This document shows, in pieces, positions 1-8,334 of a stretch of DNA of 42,592 nucleotides. The stretch's first letter is position 1; every line of letters starts with the position of its first letter. The translations under genes were made by a program, and so were the position numbers. The notes under the pieces are model-generated. The model saw only the letters and a program-made list of their open reading frames with translations, had not been told where the DNA came from and ran no database searches. This stretch comes from Lachnospiraceae bacterium (lineage in GTDB: Bacteria > Bacillota > Clostridia > Lachnospirales > Lachnospiraceae), in the NCBI GenBank assembly GCA_009774395.1, contig VSNQ01000023.1:1-42592 (forward strand), in the 5' to 3' direction.

Positions 1-128
1 GGAAAATTTGACAAAATAATAAGCCTAAAATAAGGCTTTAAGAAGTTTTTGGGTAATAGGAAGTGTCGAACTCCCGGACACTGCGATATATGGAAAATAG
101 AGAAACAGAAAAACCTCCCTGAATTTCG
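1..128. other. Gene-free left edge with two small hairpins
   Basis: No coding region is supported here. Two short stem-loops are visible: AAGCCT/AGGCTT at 21-26 and 33-38, and AGTGTC/GACACT at 62-67 and 77-82. Neither has a convincing U-tract. They may belong to the 3' end of a gene left of the window, but nothing shows this directly. Confidence 0.3.
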
Positions 129-157
129 TTGACAAAGTTATTTACATATAATAAAAT
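129..157 (+). promoter_or_regulatory. Sigma-A-type promoter of the PTS locus
   Basis: TTGACA at 129-134 is followed by a 17-base spacer and TAAAAT at 152-157, close to the vegetative consensus. It lies about 30 bases upstream of the antiterminator-binding leader, which is where a LicT/GlcT-controlled transcript should start. Seen in sequence; the start site itself is inferred. Confidence 0.75.
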
Positions 158-185
158 CAATTTATCAAATAAATACATCGTTATT

Positions 186-270
186 GGGGTGTAACCTTAC
201 TTTATTGATTTGGGCATGACCAACTTTTATACGGGCATATTGTGCTGCTGTAGAGAAGTTGGTTTTTTTT
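186..270 (+). promoter_or_regulatory. RAT (antiterminator RNA) overlapping a leader terminator
   Basis: GGGGTGTAACC near 186-196 and GGGCATGACC at 212-221 look like the two arms of a ribonucleic antiterminator of the BglG/LicT class. The right arm overlaps the start of a terminator: ACCAACTT at 219-226 pairs with AAGTTGGT at 256-263 and is followed by eight T. The two structures are therefore mutually exclusive, the expected arrangement for binding by a CAT domain. The protein encoded just downstream carries such a domain, so autoregulation in response to PTS phosphorylation is likely (inference from family knowledge). Confidence 0.7.
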
Positions 271-362
271 ATGCACACGCCGATGCAGAGGAAATATGCC
301 AAGAATGTGGCGCATCGGCGGCGCGCGAGTAGGAGAAGAGGACTCTTCCCTGCTTGATTTTT
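266..362. repeat. Palindromic intergenic repeat, intact copy
   Basis: The segment begins TTTTTATGCACACGCCGATG and contains a long hairpin, CGCCGATGC at 278-286 pairing with GCATCGGCG at 312-320, followed by a smaller GAAGAGG/CTCTTCC stem. The same left part recurs at 11450-11480 and a diverged right part (GCATC-GCGGC, GAGTAGG-GAAG, CTTCCCTGCTCGA) at 11580-11634, where another element separates them. It sits between the leader terminator and the antiterminator gene. Origin unknown; small non-autonomous mobile repeat is a reasonable guess. Confidence 0.55.
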
Positions 363-381
363 CGGAAAAGGCGGGGCTAAA

Positions 382-1227
382 ATGAAAATAATTAAAGTAA
401 TAAATAATAATACCGTCTGCGTGCTTGATGATAAGGGCAAGGAGCAGATCGTTTCCGGCAAGGGTGCGGGCTTTGGGAAAAAGTGCGGTGAGCACGTAGA
501 TATGGAACGCGTTGAAAAGATGTATATGGTTACAGATTCTGCATTACGGAAAAAAATGATCGAATGCATGAGCGAAATTCCATATGAATATATAAAAGTA
601 ACGGATGACCTTGTAAGTTATATTTCGGAACGCTTAAATGTTCCGCTAAACAATTCGCTTATCGTTGCGTTTTCTGACCATATTGCGTTTGCAATTGAGC
701 GTAAAAAACAGAGTATGGAGTTTCTGAATCCGCTGATTGATTCCATACATGATTACTTTCCGGATGAACTTGCGCTTGGACGTTATTGTCTTGCTGAAAT
801 AAAAGATAAACTCGGTGTTGAACTTATTAGTGACGAGGCAGGGTTTATCGCAATGCATATTATTAATGCGCGGATGGGAACGGATATGGGGCAGGTTCCC
901 AATATGACAAAGATGATAAATGGCTGTATGGAAATCGCAGACACATTTTATGCGGGAAAAATTGATAAGTCAACGATTGCGTATGATCGTTTTCTAATGC
1001 ATATGAAATTTCTTGCAAAGCGGCTGTTTCATTCGCAGGAGCTTCCCAATGTGTTAAGCTGTGATGAAGAACTGATGTCGTTAATTAAACTAAAATACAA
1101 GAAACATTATAAATGTGCGAAATATATACAGGATTACGTTATGAAAAATTATGCCAAAATGCTGACAGAAGATGAATTGCTTACACTTGCGATGCATTTG
1201 AGAAAAATTAGCGAATCCACATTTTGA
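382..1227 (+). CDS. BglG/LicT-family transcriptional antiterminator (CAT-PRD1-PRD2)
   Basis: The 281-aa product starts MKIIKVINNNTVCVLDDKG, the typical CAT RNA-binding domain of BglG/LicT/GlcT antiterminators (about residues 1-55). Two PRD regulatory domains follow (about 70-170 and 175-281). FSDHIAFAIER in PRD1 holds one conserved histidine and further histidines lie around EAGFIAMHI. Length matches the family. These proteins bind a RAT hairpin in the leader RNA and stop terminator formation; PTS phosphorylation of PRD histidines sets activity. A matching RAT lies about 160 bases upstream and the next gene is a PTS permease, so it probably controls itself and this locus. The start has only a modest ribosome site (GGCGGGG). 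The target permease is broken, so the circuit may be orphaned. Confidence 0.9.
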   Translation: MKIIKVINNNTVCVLDDKGKEQIVSGKGAGFGKKCGEHVDMERVEKMYMVTDSALRKKMIECMSEIPYEYIKVTDDLVSYISERLNVPLNNSLIVAFSDHIAFAIERKKQSMEFLNPLIDSIHDYFPDELALGRYCLAEIKDKLGVELISDEAGFIAMHIINARMGTDMGQVPNMTKMINGCMEIADTFYAGKIDKSTIAYDRFLMHMKFLAKRLFHSQELPNVLSCDEELMSLIKLKYKKHYKCAKYIQDYVMKNYAKMLTEDELLTLAMHLRKISESTF

Positions 1228-1295
1228 AAAGATTGATGCGCCGTTTCTGGTACCAAGCGGCTGTCATATAAATTAAATTTTAAGGGGGAATCTTC

Positions 1296-2443
1296 ATGAA
1301 AGATAAAATTTTTGGTGTGTTGCAGCGCGTTGAACGTTCCTTTATGCTTCCGATTGCGTTGCTGCCTGTAGCGGGGCTTTTGCTTGGAATCGGCAGTTCC
1401 TTCACCAATCCAACAACAATTGAAACGTATAATCTTGGCGGTATTATTTCTGAGGGCGGTGTGCTTTATACAATTCTCGATATTATGAGCAGAACGGGAA
1501 GCGCTGTCTTTGATAATCTTGCATTGCTGTTTGCCATGGGCGTTGCTATTGGTATGGCAAAAAAGGAAAAAGAGGTAGCAGCCCTTTCTGGAGCGATTGC
1601 ATATCTTGTTATGAATACGGCGATTAGTGTCCTTATTATGGCAAAAGGTGGTGTGGAGGAAATGGCAGAGAACTCAACCACATCTGCACTCGGAATAACA
1701 ACCTTGCAAATGGGCGTTTTTTGGGGTATTATAGTGGGGCTGGGAGTAGCAGCTCTGCACAATAAGTTTTACAAAATTGAACTTCCGCAGGTGCTTTCGT
1801 TCTTTGGCGGAACAAGGTTTGTACCTATTGTTTGTACAGTAGTGTATCTTATTGTTGGTATTGTAATGTTTTATCTATGACCGTTTGTACAGCTTGGAAT
1901 TTCAAAGCTTGGCATTCTGGTTTTAAATTCTGGCTATGCAGGAACGTGGATTTATGGTATTTTGGAGCGTGCATTGATTCCATTTGGTCTGCACCATGTT
2001 TTCTATATGCCTTTCTGGCAGACAGAACTCGGCGGCTCTATGATAATTGACGGAAATACTGTTACAGGTGCACAAAATATTTTCTTTGCTGAACTTGCTT
2101 CAAAGTCTACAGATGTTTTTTCGGTTTCCGCAACAAGATTTATTCTGTAATTGATACAAAACACGCAGTAACTATTGTTTCAGCAGATGGTGCGGAAGTG
2201 CTGCTGCATATTGGCATAGATACGGTAAAACTTGGTGGAAAGCATTTTACAACTCATGTTTGGGATGGTTAGAAGATAAAGGAAGGCGATTTGCTGATAT
2301 CTTTTGATATCGAAGAGATTAAAAAAGAAGGATATAAAGTGACAACGACGTTACTAATCGCAAATACAGATGATTATGTGCAAATTGTACCTGCTGCAAA
2401 AGGCAAAATCACAGCGGATAAAGAAATATTAAAAATGAATTAA
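1296..2443 (+). pseudogene. Broken glucose-family PTS permease EIICBA
   Basis: After a good ribosome site (AAGGGGG) the frame encodes an EIIC of the glucose family (membrane channel), MKDKIFGVLQRVERSFMLPI onward. It stops at TGA 1878-1880, in the sequence MFYL-stop-PFVQ where relatives carry tryptophan. The same frame continues with good EIIC sequence (LGISKLGILVLNSG, PFGLHHVFY) to about 2146. There the rest of EIIC, all of EIIB and the start of EIIA are missing. An EIIA-like segment (DTKHAV, EVLLHIGIDTVKL with the active histidine) resumes in another frame and has its own TAG at 2270-2272. It ends at TAA 2441-2443. Three independent lesions make function very unlikely. Confidence 0.88.
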
Positions 2444-2457
2444 GGAGGAATTGATTT

Positions 2458-2625
2458 ATGAAAACTTTTAATTACACAATTCAGGATGAAATAGGGATTC
2501 ATGCAAAACCAGCGGGACTGCTTGCAAAAAAGGCAAAGGAATTTCAGAGTGTAATAACGCTTGAGGGCGCTGACGAAGAAACGGCGGCTGCTGCAATGGA
2601 AGAATTTTTTTAGGCAAATCTGTAA
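2458..2625 (+). pseudogene. ptsH: HPr gene remnant with internal deletion
   Basis: The ribosome site AAGGAGG precedes ATG at 2458. The start, MKTFNYTIQDEIGIHAKPAG, is a clear HPr with the phospho-acceptor His15 context GIHAKPAG. After residue 35 the sequence jumps from VITL to EGADEETAAAAMEEFF, the last helix of HPr. The middle third, including the regulatory Ser46 region, is absent. A TAG at 2611-2613 then comes three codons before the natural end (ANL-stop at 2625). The open frame is only 51 codons against about 85 normally. It cannot fold as HPr; EI and the other PTS parts would need HPr from elsewhere. Confidence 0.85.
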
Positions 2626-2672
2626 TCTATTATAGAATATAAACCTGCAAAAATGCAGCAAGGAGGTCGCCT

Positions 2673-4307
2673 ATGAAAAAGTATCAGGGGAAGGGTGTAT
2701 ACGGTGCGATCGCTATCGGAAATATATCCCTGTTTCAGAAGCCGGAAACAACAGTAAAGCGCGTACATATAGAAGAAACAGACAGTGAAAAAGCACGTTT
2801 TGAACAGGCAAAAGCCGCATCGTTAACCCAGCTTCAGGAAATCTATGACAAGGCTCTAAAGGAAGTCGGTGAAGCAAATGCCGCGATTTTTGAAATACAT
2901 CAGATGATGCTTGATGATGATGATTATATTGAGTCGATTTACAGTATTATTGAGAGTCAAAGTGTAAATGCAGAGTATGCTGTTGCTGTGACGGCGGACA
3001 ATTTTGGGGAGATGTTTTCTGCAATGGAAGATGCCTATATGCAGGCGCGCGCAGCAGATGTGCGGGATATTTCTAACCGCATTATCAATAACCTTATGGG
3101 AGCAGTTTCCACAGAAGCAGATGCCAGTGAAAAGGCAATTATCTGTGCTTGCGACCTAGCGCCGAGTGAAACGATTTCATTGGATAAAGATAAAGTTTTG
3201 GCGTTTGTAACTGCACATGGCTCATCAAATTCCCATACGGCAATACTTGCAAGGAATATGAATATTCCTGCGGTTATCGGTGCAGGAGATGATTTTTTAA
3301 GTGATATTCACGAGGGATGCAAAGCAATTGTCGACGGTTTTACAGGAGAAATTTGGGTAGATCCCGATGAGAAAACCTGCGAAGCATATCTTGAAAAACG
3401 GCGCGCTGATGAGGAAAAAAAGCGTCTTTTGCAGGAGTTAAAAGGCAAGGAAAATATAACGCTTGACGGGCGTAAAATCAATATTTTTGCCAATATTGAA
3501 AGCGTGAGTGATATTGAGAAGGTGCTTGCCAATGATGCGGGAGGAATAGGACTTTTCCGCAGTGAATTTTTATATCTTGAAAACAGTGATTTTCCCACAG
3601 AAGATCAGCAGTTTACTGCATATAAGAAAGTGCTTGAGAGCATGGCAGGCAAGAAGGTAATTATCCGTACGCTTGATATTGGCGCAGATAAGCAATGTGA
3701 TTATTTTAATCTGAAAAAAGAAGAAAATCCAGCATTGGGATATCGTGCGATTCGGATTTGCTTAACACGTCCGGAGATTTTTAAAACACAGCTTCGGGCA
3801 CTGTACAGGGCTTCCGTTTATGGCAGTCTGGGAATTATGTTTCCTATGATAACAAGTGTTTCGGAAGTGGAGCAGATACTAGCAATATGCGATACGGTTA
3901 AGGCGGAATTAAGGGCTGAAGGGATTGAATACTCAGAAAAAATTGAGCTGGGAATTATGATAGAAACGCCAGCCGCTGCCGTTATCAGTGATATGCTTGC
4001 ACCATTAGTAGACTTTTTCAGTGTGGGCACAAATGATCTTACCCAATATACAATTGCCTGTGACAGACAGAATCCAGATATTGAGCCATTTGTCAATACA
4101 CATCATGAGGCTGTTTTGCGGCTAATTGAAATCAGTGCAAAGAATGCGCACCAGCATGGCGCATGGATAGGAATATGCGGCGAACTCGGTGCAGACATAG
4201 AACTGACAGAACGGTTTCTGCGCATGGGCATTGACGAGTTGTCCGTATCCCCCTCCTTTGTGCTGAAAGTGCGCAATACTGTACGGAATCTTGATTTGTC
4301 CCAATAA
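2673..4307 (+). CDS. ptsI: PTS enzyme I (phosphoenolpyruvate-protein phosphotransferase)
   Basis: Full-length 544-aa enzyme I, starting after AAGGAGG. It transfers phosphate from phosphoenolpyruvate to HPr in the cytoplasm, the first step of all PTS uptake. The N-terminal swivelling domain has the phospho-histidine motif GSSNSHTAILAR (His188). The C-terminal PEP-binding barrel has GIGLFRSEFLY, the RTLDIGADK segment, GIMIETPAA, FFSVGTNDLTQY and the catalytic-cysteine motif IGICGELGAD. No lesion is seen, in contrast to the damaged permease and HPr genes directly upstream. It may serve other PTS systems in the cell, or be next to decay. A terminator follows at once. Confidence 0.96.
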   Translation: MKKYQGKGVYGAIAIGNISLFQKPETTVKRVHIEETDSEKARFEQAKAASLTQLQEIYDKALKEVGEANAAIFEIHQMMLDDDDYIESIYSIIESQSVNAEYAVAVTADNFGEMFSAMEDAYMQARAADVRDISNRIINNLMGAVSTEADASEKAIICACDLAPSETISLDKDKVLAFVTAHGSSNSHTAILARNMNIPAVIGAGDDFLSDIHEGCKAIVDGFTGEIWVDPDEKTCEAYLEKRRADEEKKRLLQELKGKENITLDGRKINIFANIESVSDIEKVLANDAGGIGLFRSEFLYLENSDFPTEDQQFTAYKKVLESMAGKKVIIRTLDIGADKQCDYFNLKKEENPALGYRAIRICLTRPEIFKTQLRALYRASVYGSLGIMFPMITSVSEVEQILAICDTVKAELRAEGIEYSEKIELGIMIETPAAAVISDMLAPLVDFFSVGTNDLTQYTIACDRQNPDIEPFVNTHHEAVLRLIEISAKNAHQHGAWIGICGELGADIELTERFLRMGIDELSVSPSFVLKVRNTVRNLDLSQ

Positions 4308-4320
4308 AGAAATTGTGCAT

Positions 4321-4366
4321 AAAAAAGCAGCAATGCAGAAATTGAAATTCTGCGGGCTGCTTTTTT
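4321..4366 (+). terminator. Rho-independent terminator after ptsI
   Basis: AAAAAAGCAGC at 4321-4331 pairs with GCTGCTTTTTT from 4356, extended inside by GCAGAA/TTCTGC (4335-4340 and 4348-4353), with a T-run at 4361-4366. It ends the PTS transcript 14 bases after the ptsI stop codon and could also work from the other strand. Confidence 0.85.
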
Positions 4367-4392
4367 ATTTTTATATTTCAAATATATACTAT

Positions 4393-4582
4393 TACCTGAA
4401 TCCGTGAACCAATTGGATGAGCAAGTGTTGAAAAACTTGAAGATACTATATTTTTTGCAGTATATTCCTTACAAATGCTTTCACTTTTTGGTGAAAAGAT
4501 TTGTAAGAGTACCCTTCTGAAAATCCTTATATTTACTGGATTTTTAGTATACTTTCACCCTATTGGTTCACGGATTCAGGTA
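4393..4582. mobile_element. 190-bp element with perfect 21-bp terminal inverted repeats
   Basis: The left end, 4393-4413 (starting TACCTGAATCC), is the exact reverse complement of the right end, 4562-4582 (ending GGATTCAGGTA). Both ends finish in TA, which could be a duplicated TA target as made by Tc1/mariner-IS630-type transposases. Inside are smaller inverted repeats (TTACAAAT...ATTTGTAA, about 4470-4507) and no coding frame. It looks like a MITE moved in trans. No relative elsewhere in the window. Confidence 0.75.
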
Positions 4583-4653
4583 TTAGTTAACATCAAAATA
4601 CAAATTGTTTATAAATCTTCTAAAAGACTAATTGCAGCTTCCTAATAAAAAAC

Positions 4654-4713
4654 TTGACACTTTCAGTCTATAATGATAGACTAAAAGTAGAATATGGTCT
4701 ATTATTATAGACT
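4654..4713 (+). promoter_or_regulatory. BlaI-type promoter with two operators
   Basis: A -35 box TTGACA at 4654-4659 precedes two near-identical palindromes: AGTCTATAATGATAGACT (4665-4682) and GGTCTATTATTATAGACT (4696-4713), centres 31 bases apart. Palindromes of this kind (cores like TACA/TGTA or GTCTA/TAGAC, about three helical turns apart) are what BlaI/MecI dimers bind. The first overlaps the probable -10 (TAGACT 17 bases from the -35, or the TATAAT inside the operator). The repressor gene follows at 4860, so autorepression is expected. Confidence 0.8.
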
Positions 4714-4735
4714 GGAAAGATGAAATAATTAGGAG

Positions 4736-4833
4736 GGAACTGTCGCATTAAGTTAAATGTATATAAGATCGTCTAATATCATGTTGTGATTTATACGGAT
4801 TCTTGTATAATCAAAGTTTGTTGCGACAGCTCT
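4736..4833. mobile_element. 98-bp MITE, copy A (in the blaI leader)
   Basis: The element runs from GGAACTGTCGCATTAAG to TTTGTTGCGACAGCTCT and is largely one long imperfect palindrome. It matches copies at 9236-9333 and 11481-11579. It lies between the BlaI operators and the blaI start codon; the AGGAGGG at 4731-4737 touching its left edge may be the original ribosome site. It contains TTGTGA (4784-4789), 16 bases, TATAAT (4806-4811), a promoter-like signal pointing at blaI. No coding capacity. Confidence 0.85.
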
Positions 4834-4859
4834 ATATTACAAAGTGAAAGGGGATTACT

Positions 4860-5219
4860 ATGGAAAGAATTTCAGAGGGTGAATACCGATTTTTAAGCAT
4901 TTTATGGGAACGAGAGCCGATTGCCAGTCCGGAGTTAGTGAAGTGCTGCAATGAACAGCTTGGCTGGAAGAAATCAACGACTTACACCGTGATTAAGAAA
5001 TTAACGGACAAAGGCGTTGTAAAAAGTGAAAACACGGTTGTAACTGCTTTAGTAACAAAGGAATCGGTGGACAAATGCCAGAGCGAAGAATTGCTGCAGC
5101 GCACCAGCAAGGGTAATATTCCAGCATTTTTGGCAGCTTTTTTTAAAGACCGCAAACTGTCAAAGGCAGATATCGAACGAATCCGCCAGTTAATTGAATC
5201 CGTGGAGGAAGAATTATGA
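4860..5219 (+). CDS. BlaI/MecI-family transcriptional repressor
   Basis: The 119-aa product has the winged-helix of the BlaI/MecI family: ISEGEYRFLSILWEREPIASPELVKCC, then KKSTTYTVIKKLTDKGVVKSE (recognition helix and wing), and a short C-terminal dimerisation helix. Length is usual. Family members repress a protease-sensor gene and its targets until cleaved. The N-F bond cut in staphylococcal BlaI/MecI is not obvious here (NIPAFLAAFF instead), so the cleavage point may differ. The stop codon overlaps the start of the M56 gene by ATGA (5216-5219), so the two are translationally coupled. The ribosome site AAAGGGG is downstream of the inserted MITE. Confidence 0.93.
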   Translation: MERISEGEYRFLSILWEREPIASPELVKCCNEQLGWKKSTTYTVIKKLTDKGVVKSENTVVTALVTKESVDKCQSEELLQRTSKGNIPAFLAAFFKDRKLSKADIERIRQLIESVEEEL

Positions 5220-8200
5220 TTGTTGCAATAGCAGTTCGTTTTTGGACAATGGGGCTTCAGGCAAGTATTTTAATCGGCGTTGTTTTGGCAGTGCGCTTTT
5301 TCTTAAAAAAATATCCTAAAATCTACAGTTATGCTCTTTGGGCGCTGGTGGGGGTGCGGCTGCTGTGCCCGTTTTGGGTGGAAAGTTCGTTTAGCCTGCT
5401 TCCGAATTTATTATCTTTGGATTCTCAAAGTACAGCGCAGGAGCGTATATCCGTGCAGCGGGATTTAACGCAGCAAGAGTCAGCGGATATCAAGAAGGAA
5501 CAAATGGGGGATTTTTCAGAAGATAAGGGTATTTGGCAGTTACAGCAAGATAATATTCCCATGGAAAAACAAAGTCAAGTTCAGATAGATAAAGATATTG
5601 TAGAGAATACAGTAAACAATCAAAAATCACATAAGAACTGGAAGGATCGTTTTAAATCGACAATCGTTTGGGTAAAAACAAAGGGTATTTTGCCGCTTGC
5701 AGTATTATATAGTTTCGTAGCTGCTTGCCTTTTGGCGTTTTATGCGATACAATACTTGCGTATGAAGCGAAAAGTATTGACAGCGGTGCGGGCGCATCAT
5801 AATATTTGGTTAAGCACAGCGATTGCATCACCGTTTGTAATGGGGATTATTGCGCCGAAAATCTATTTGCCGTACTGGGTGTATCAAGGCAGTTCGCAGT
5901 CCGATTTGGAGTTGCCAAAGCAGCTTACCAAAGAGGAATATCAATATATTTTAGTGCATGAACAGATGCATATTCGGCATGGCGACCCCATGATTCGGAT
6001 TGTGGGAATTGTGTGTGCCTGCCTGCATTGGTGGAATCCGTTAGTTTGGCTGGCAGTCGCTAAGATGCAGGAAGATATGGAAATGTTTTGTGATGAAACG
6101 GTAGTCGCGCACTTTACTGCGCAGTTACAGCAGACAACATTAAACAATACAGATACAAAAGCAGTCAAGAAATCACAAAATAATGCGATTGCGAAAGCGT
6201 ATGCCTCTGCTTTACTTGTGTTTGCACAGCAGCAGAACAGCTTTGACACAGGGTTGGCATTTGGAAAGTCTTATACAGAGAAGCGTATTAGTAATATTTT
6301 GCATAAAAGGAAGAAAAATTGGCTTATTGTGGGTTTGGTAATAGCACTGGCACTGTTTAGTGCGGCGGCATTTATGACAGTTCCAAAACCCCAAAACGTA
6401 CAAAGTCCGGCAATTACAGAATGGATCTGGGATAAGGAAAACCTTCCTTATTTAATGGAAGTCTGCCCACATATACCGGATTTTTCCGGAGCAGAGGCAA
6501 TGGATGCCGCGTTTTGGGAAGAATATTTGTTTGATACATATACCAGCGATTTTGATAAGGAGTCGGAGAATATATTTTCAGAACGGTATGATTTTGAAGT
6601 TCCTTATCATAAGGTATCGTTTCAGGAAGTGGAGGAAACAGCAGAGCAGATTTTTGGGAAAAGGCTTTCGGAATATATTGCAGATCCAACTGCTTTAGGG
6701 CAGGAGAACAGCAATATTTTTTATCGAGAGGGATATTTTTATATTGCGGCGTCGGATTCTCCTGATTTTCACTATTCACTGGAAGGAATCGAACAGGTGG
6801 GAATTATGACAGAGGTGTCATTACTGAAAATGATTGAGGACGATCAACCGGTTTCCCATGTGCAGTTAAATCTGTATCCGGCGGAAAATACGCGCGGCTT
6901 CCGTATTGGAGGTAAGTCGGAGATGCAGGCAGAAGCAGAAGCACAGATGAGTCCGTTTGCATATATGGGCTACCGTGGTTTCTTGGACGAATGTACGAAC
7001 TGGACAGGATACAACGCTTTTGTCAATCAAGATTATGATGGTGATGGTGTGGCAGACAGGGTGCTGCGCATCTATCAGGAAGAATCGGAATACTGTCAGT
7101 ATCAAGTTGTATTTGGCAATGGAAATGTGCTGGAGCTGGATAAAGAGGTCTATGATACAGGTACGCCATGGGTAGAATCTGCGGACATCAATGGAGATGG
7201 AGAACAGGAGATTATTTTTTCACAGCAATATGGTTTCAGCACGGATATGCGAGGATTTGGCGATCTGGCTATCTTTGAAAAAAAGGGAAATGCCTATCAG
7301 CGTGTGGAATTACCGTTTGTTGAAGGCAATGAGGGCTGTTCTCAGAAACTTACAGTGCATTATCAAGAGGAACGGGAACAGCTGATAACGGTTTCGATAG
7401 AAGCTGCGGACTTTAAGATAAATGTTCCGATTCCAAATGAACTATGGGAAACAGAGCGGTATCAGGATTATTATAAAGATGTCAGCGAAACATCGGCAGT
7501 GTGGGATTATTTTCTGGTAAAGGATGGAGAGGAAACAAAGCTGGCGTGCAAGGTACATTTGTTTGATAAATGGTCGGAGTATGGACTGATTCTCTTATTG
7601 GGTTATGAAAATCAGCGTTATGTTATAGAGGAGATTATGCCAGCGGATGATGAGTTTATGGATCGCCTGCCTGATACAAGGGAAACATGGCAGTTAAAAG
7701 AATATCGCTTATCTACCAAGGATATTTTGCTGGCAAACGGTGAAGCTGCTGTACTGGAATTGTGGCTGCAGGAAGGAGAATATGCGGTTGGCGAGGATGT
7801 GCTGCCCAGTGCACAGACCTTTGAGGAGAATTTTCAAGGGCAGTATTATCTTGTTACCAAGAATCAAGAAGGAATCGAACTGGACAGGCATTATTTAAAC
7901 CAGCCGAACGCTGCGGCAGCCGAGCGCGATGTATTCGGTGACCGTTGCAATTTTAGCGGTTTTTTTGCAATACAGGAAGCAGATTATAACGGCGATCACT
8001 GTCCAGATTTTACAATTGGCGTGCCGCTGTCGTCTTCTATGAATTTTTTTGTATTGTATACAGTCCGCGAAAATGGTAAAATCGAACTATTGTGCAAGGA
8101 AGGGATTCCGGCACTGACGAATGATTTTTCTGTACGCTTTGAAATGGAGCAAGGAAGTCGTGACATTTTTACTTATGAATATGATAATAGTATTGCAGAA

Positions 8201-8257
8201 CAAAGGAAATTAATTTATAAATGGGAATCAGAACAGGGGATTTACAGATCAGTCTAG
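5216..8257 (+). CDS. BlaR1/MecR1-like M56 membrane metalloprotease with long non-canonical sensor region
   Basis: 1,013 aa. N-terminal hydrophobic helices (about 5-50), a charged linker, a helix at about 158-180 and a further one at about 368-388 frame a cytoplasmic M56 protease domain. That domain has the zinc motif HEQMH at 248-252 and a downstream CDET near 292. In BlaR1/MecR1 this domain cleaves the BlaI partner after ligand sensing outside. Here the roughly 620-residue extracellular part lacks a recognisable penicillin-binding SxxK/SDN/KTG arrangement. It instead has three DxDxDG-like loops (QDYDGDGVADR about 604, DINGDGEQE about 656, DYNGDHCPD about 921) of the calcium-binding FG-GAP/VCBS type. 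The ligand is unknown. Co-operonic with the repressor, by 4-base overlap. Confidence 0.88.
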   Translation: MIVAIAVRFWTMGLQASILIGVVLAVRFFLKKYPKIYSYALWALVGVRLLCPFWVESSFSLLPNLLSLDSQSTAQERISVQRDLTQQESADIKKEQMGDFSEDKGIWQLQQDNIPMEKQSQVQIDKDIVENTVNNQKSHKNWKDRFKSTIVWVKTKGILPLAVLYSFVAACLLAFYAIQYLRMKRKVLTAVRAHHNIWLSTAIASPFVMGIIAPKIYLPYWVYQGSSQSDLELPKQLTKEEYQYILVHEQMHIRHGDPMIRIVGIVCACLHWWNPLVWLAVAKMQEDMEMFCDETVVAHFTAQLQQTTLNNTDTKAVKKSQNNAIAKAYASALLVFAQQQNSFDTGLAFGKSYTEKRISNILHKRKKNWLIVGLVIALALFSAAAFMTVPKPQNVQSPAITEWIWDKENLPYLMEVCPHIPDFSGAEAMDAAFWEEYLFDTYTSDFDKESENIFSERYDFEVPYHKVSFQEVEETAEQIFGKRLSEYIADPTALGQENSNIFYREGYFYIAASDSPDFHYSLEGIEQVGIMTEVSLLKMIEDDQPVSHVQLNLYPAENTRGFRIGGKSEMQAEAEAQMSPFAYMGYRGFLDECTNWTGYNAFVNQDYDGDGVADRVLRIYQEESEYCQYQVVFGNGNVLELDKEVYDTGTPWVESADINGDGEQEIIFSQQYGFSTDMRGFGDLAIFEKKGNAYQRVELPFVEGNEGCSQKLTVHYQEEREQLITVSIEAADFKINVPIPNELWETERYQDYYKDVSETSAVWDYFLVKDGEETKLACKVHLFDKWSEYGLILLLGYENQRYVIEEIMPADDEFMDRLPDTRETWQLKEYRLSTKDILLANGEAAVLELWLQEGEYAVGEDVLPSAQTFEENFQGQYYLVTKNQEGIELDRHYLNQPNAAAAERDVFGDRCNFSGFFAIQEADYNGDHCPDFTIGVPLSSSMNFFVLYTVRENGKIELLCKEGIPALTNDFSVRFEMEQGSRDIFTYEYDNSIAEQRKLIYKWESEQGIYRSV

Positions 8258-8262
8258 TACAG

Positions 8263-8294
8263 TATTACAGTTCGACCTTCCTCAAACTGTAATA
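8263..8294 (+). terminator. Hairpin after the M56 gene
   Basis: TATTACAGTT at 8263-8272 pairs with AACTGTAATA at 8285-8294, a perfect 10-bp stem just past the M56 stop codon. There is only a weak T-run behind it (ATTTGC), so it may be an inefficient terminator, an mRNA 3' stabiliser, or an operator for the following gene. Confidence 0.45.
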
Positions 8295-8334
8295 ATTTGC
8301 ATTAAAAATGGAGAATAAGGGGGAAGTATTGGAA

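Noticed and set aside
165..569. Leftward open frames over the PTS leader and antiterminator start
   Set aside because: They run antisense through a clear promoter, RAT, terminator and CAT domain, and have no ribosome site or recognisable protein.
6414..6779. Leftward and alternate-frame open frames inside the M56 gene
   Set aside because: They lie antisense or out of frame in a continuous 1,013-codon gene and show biased, low-quality composition.
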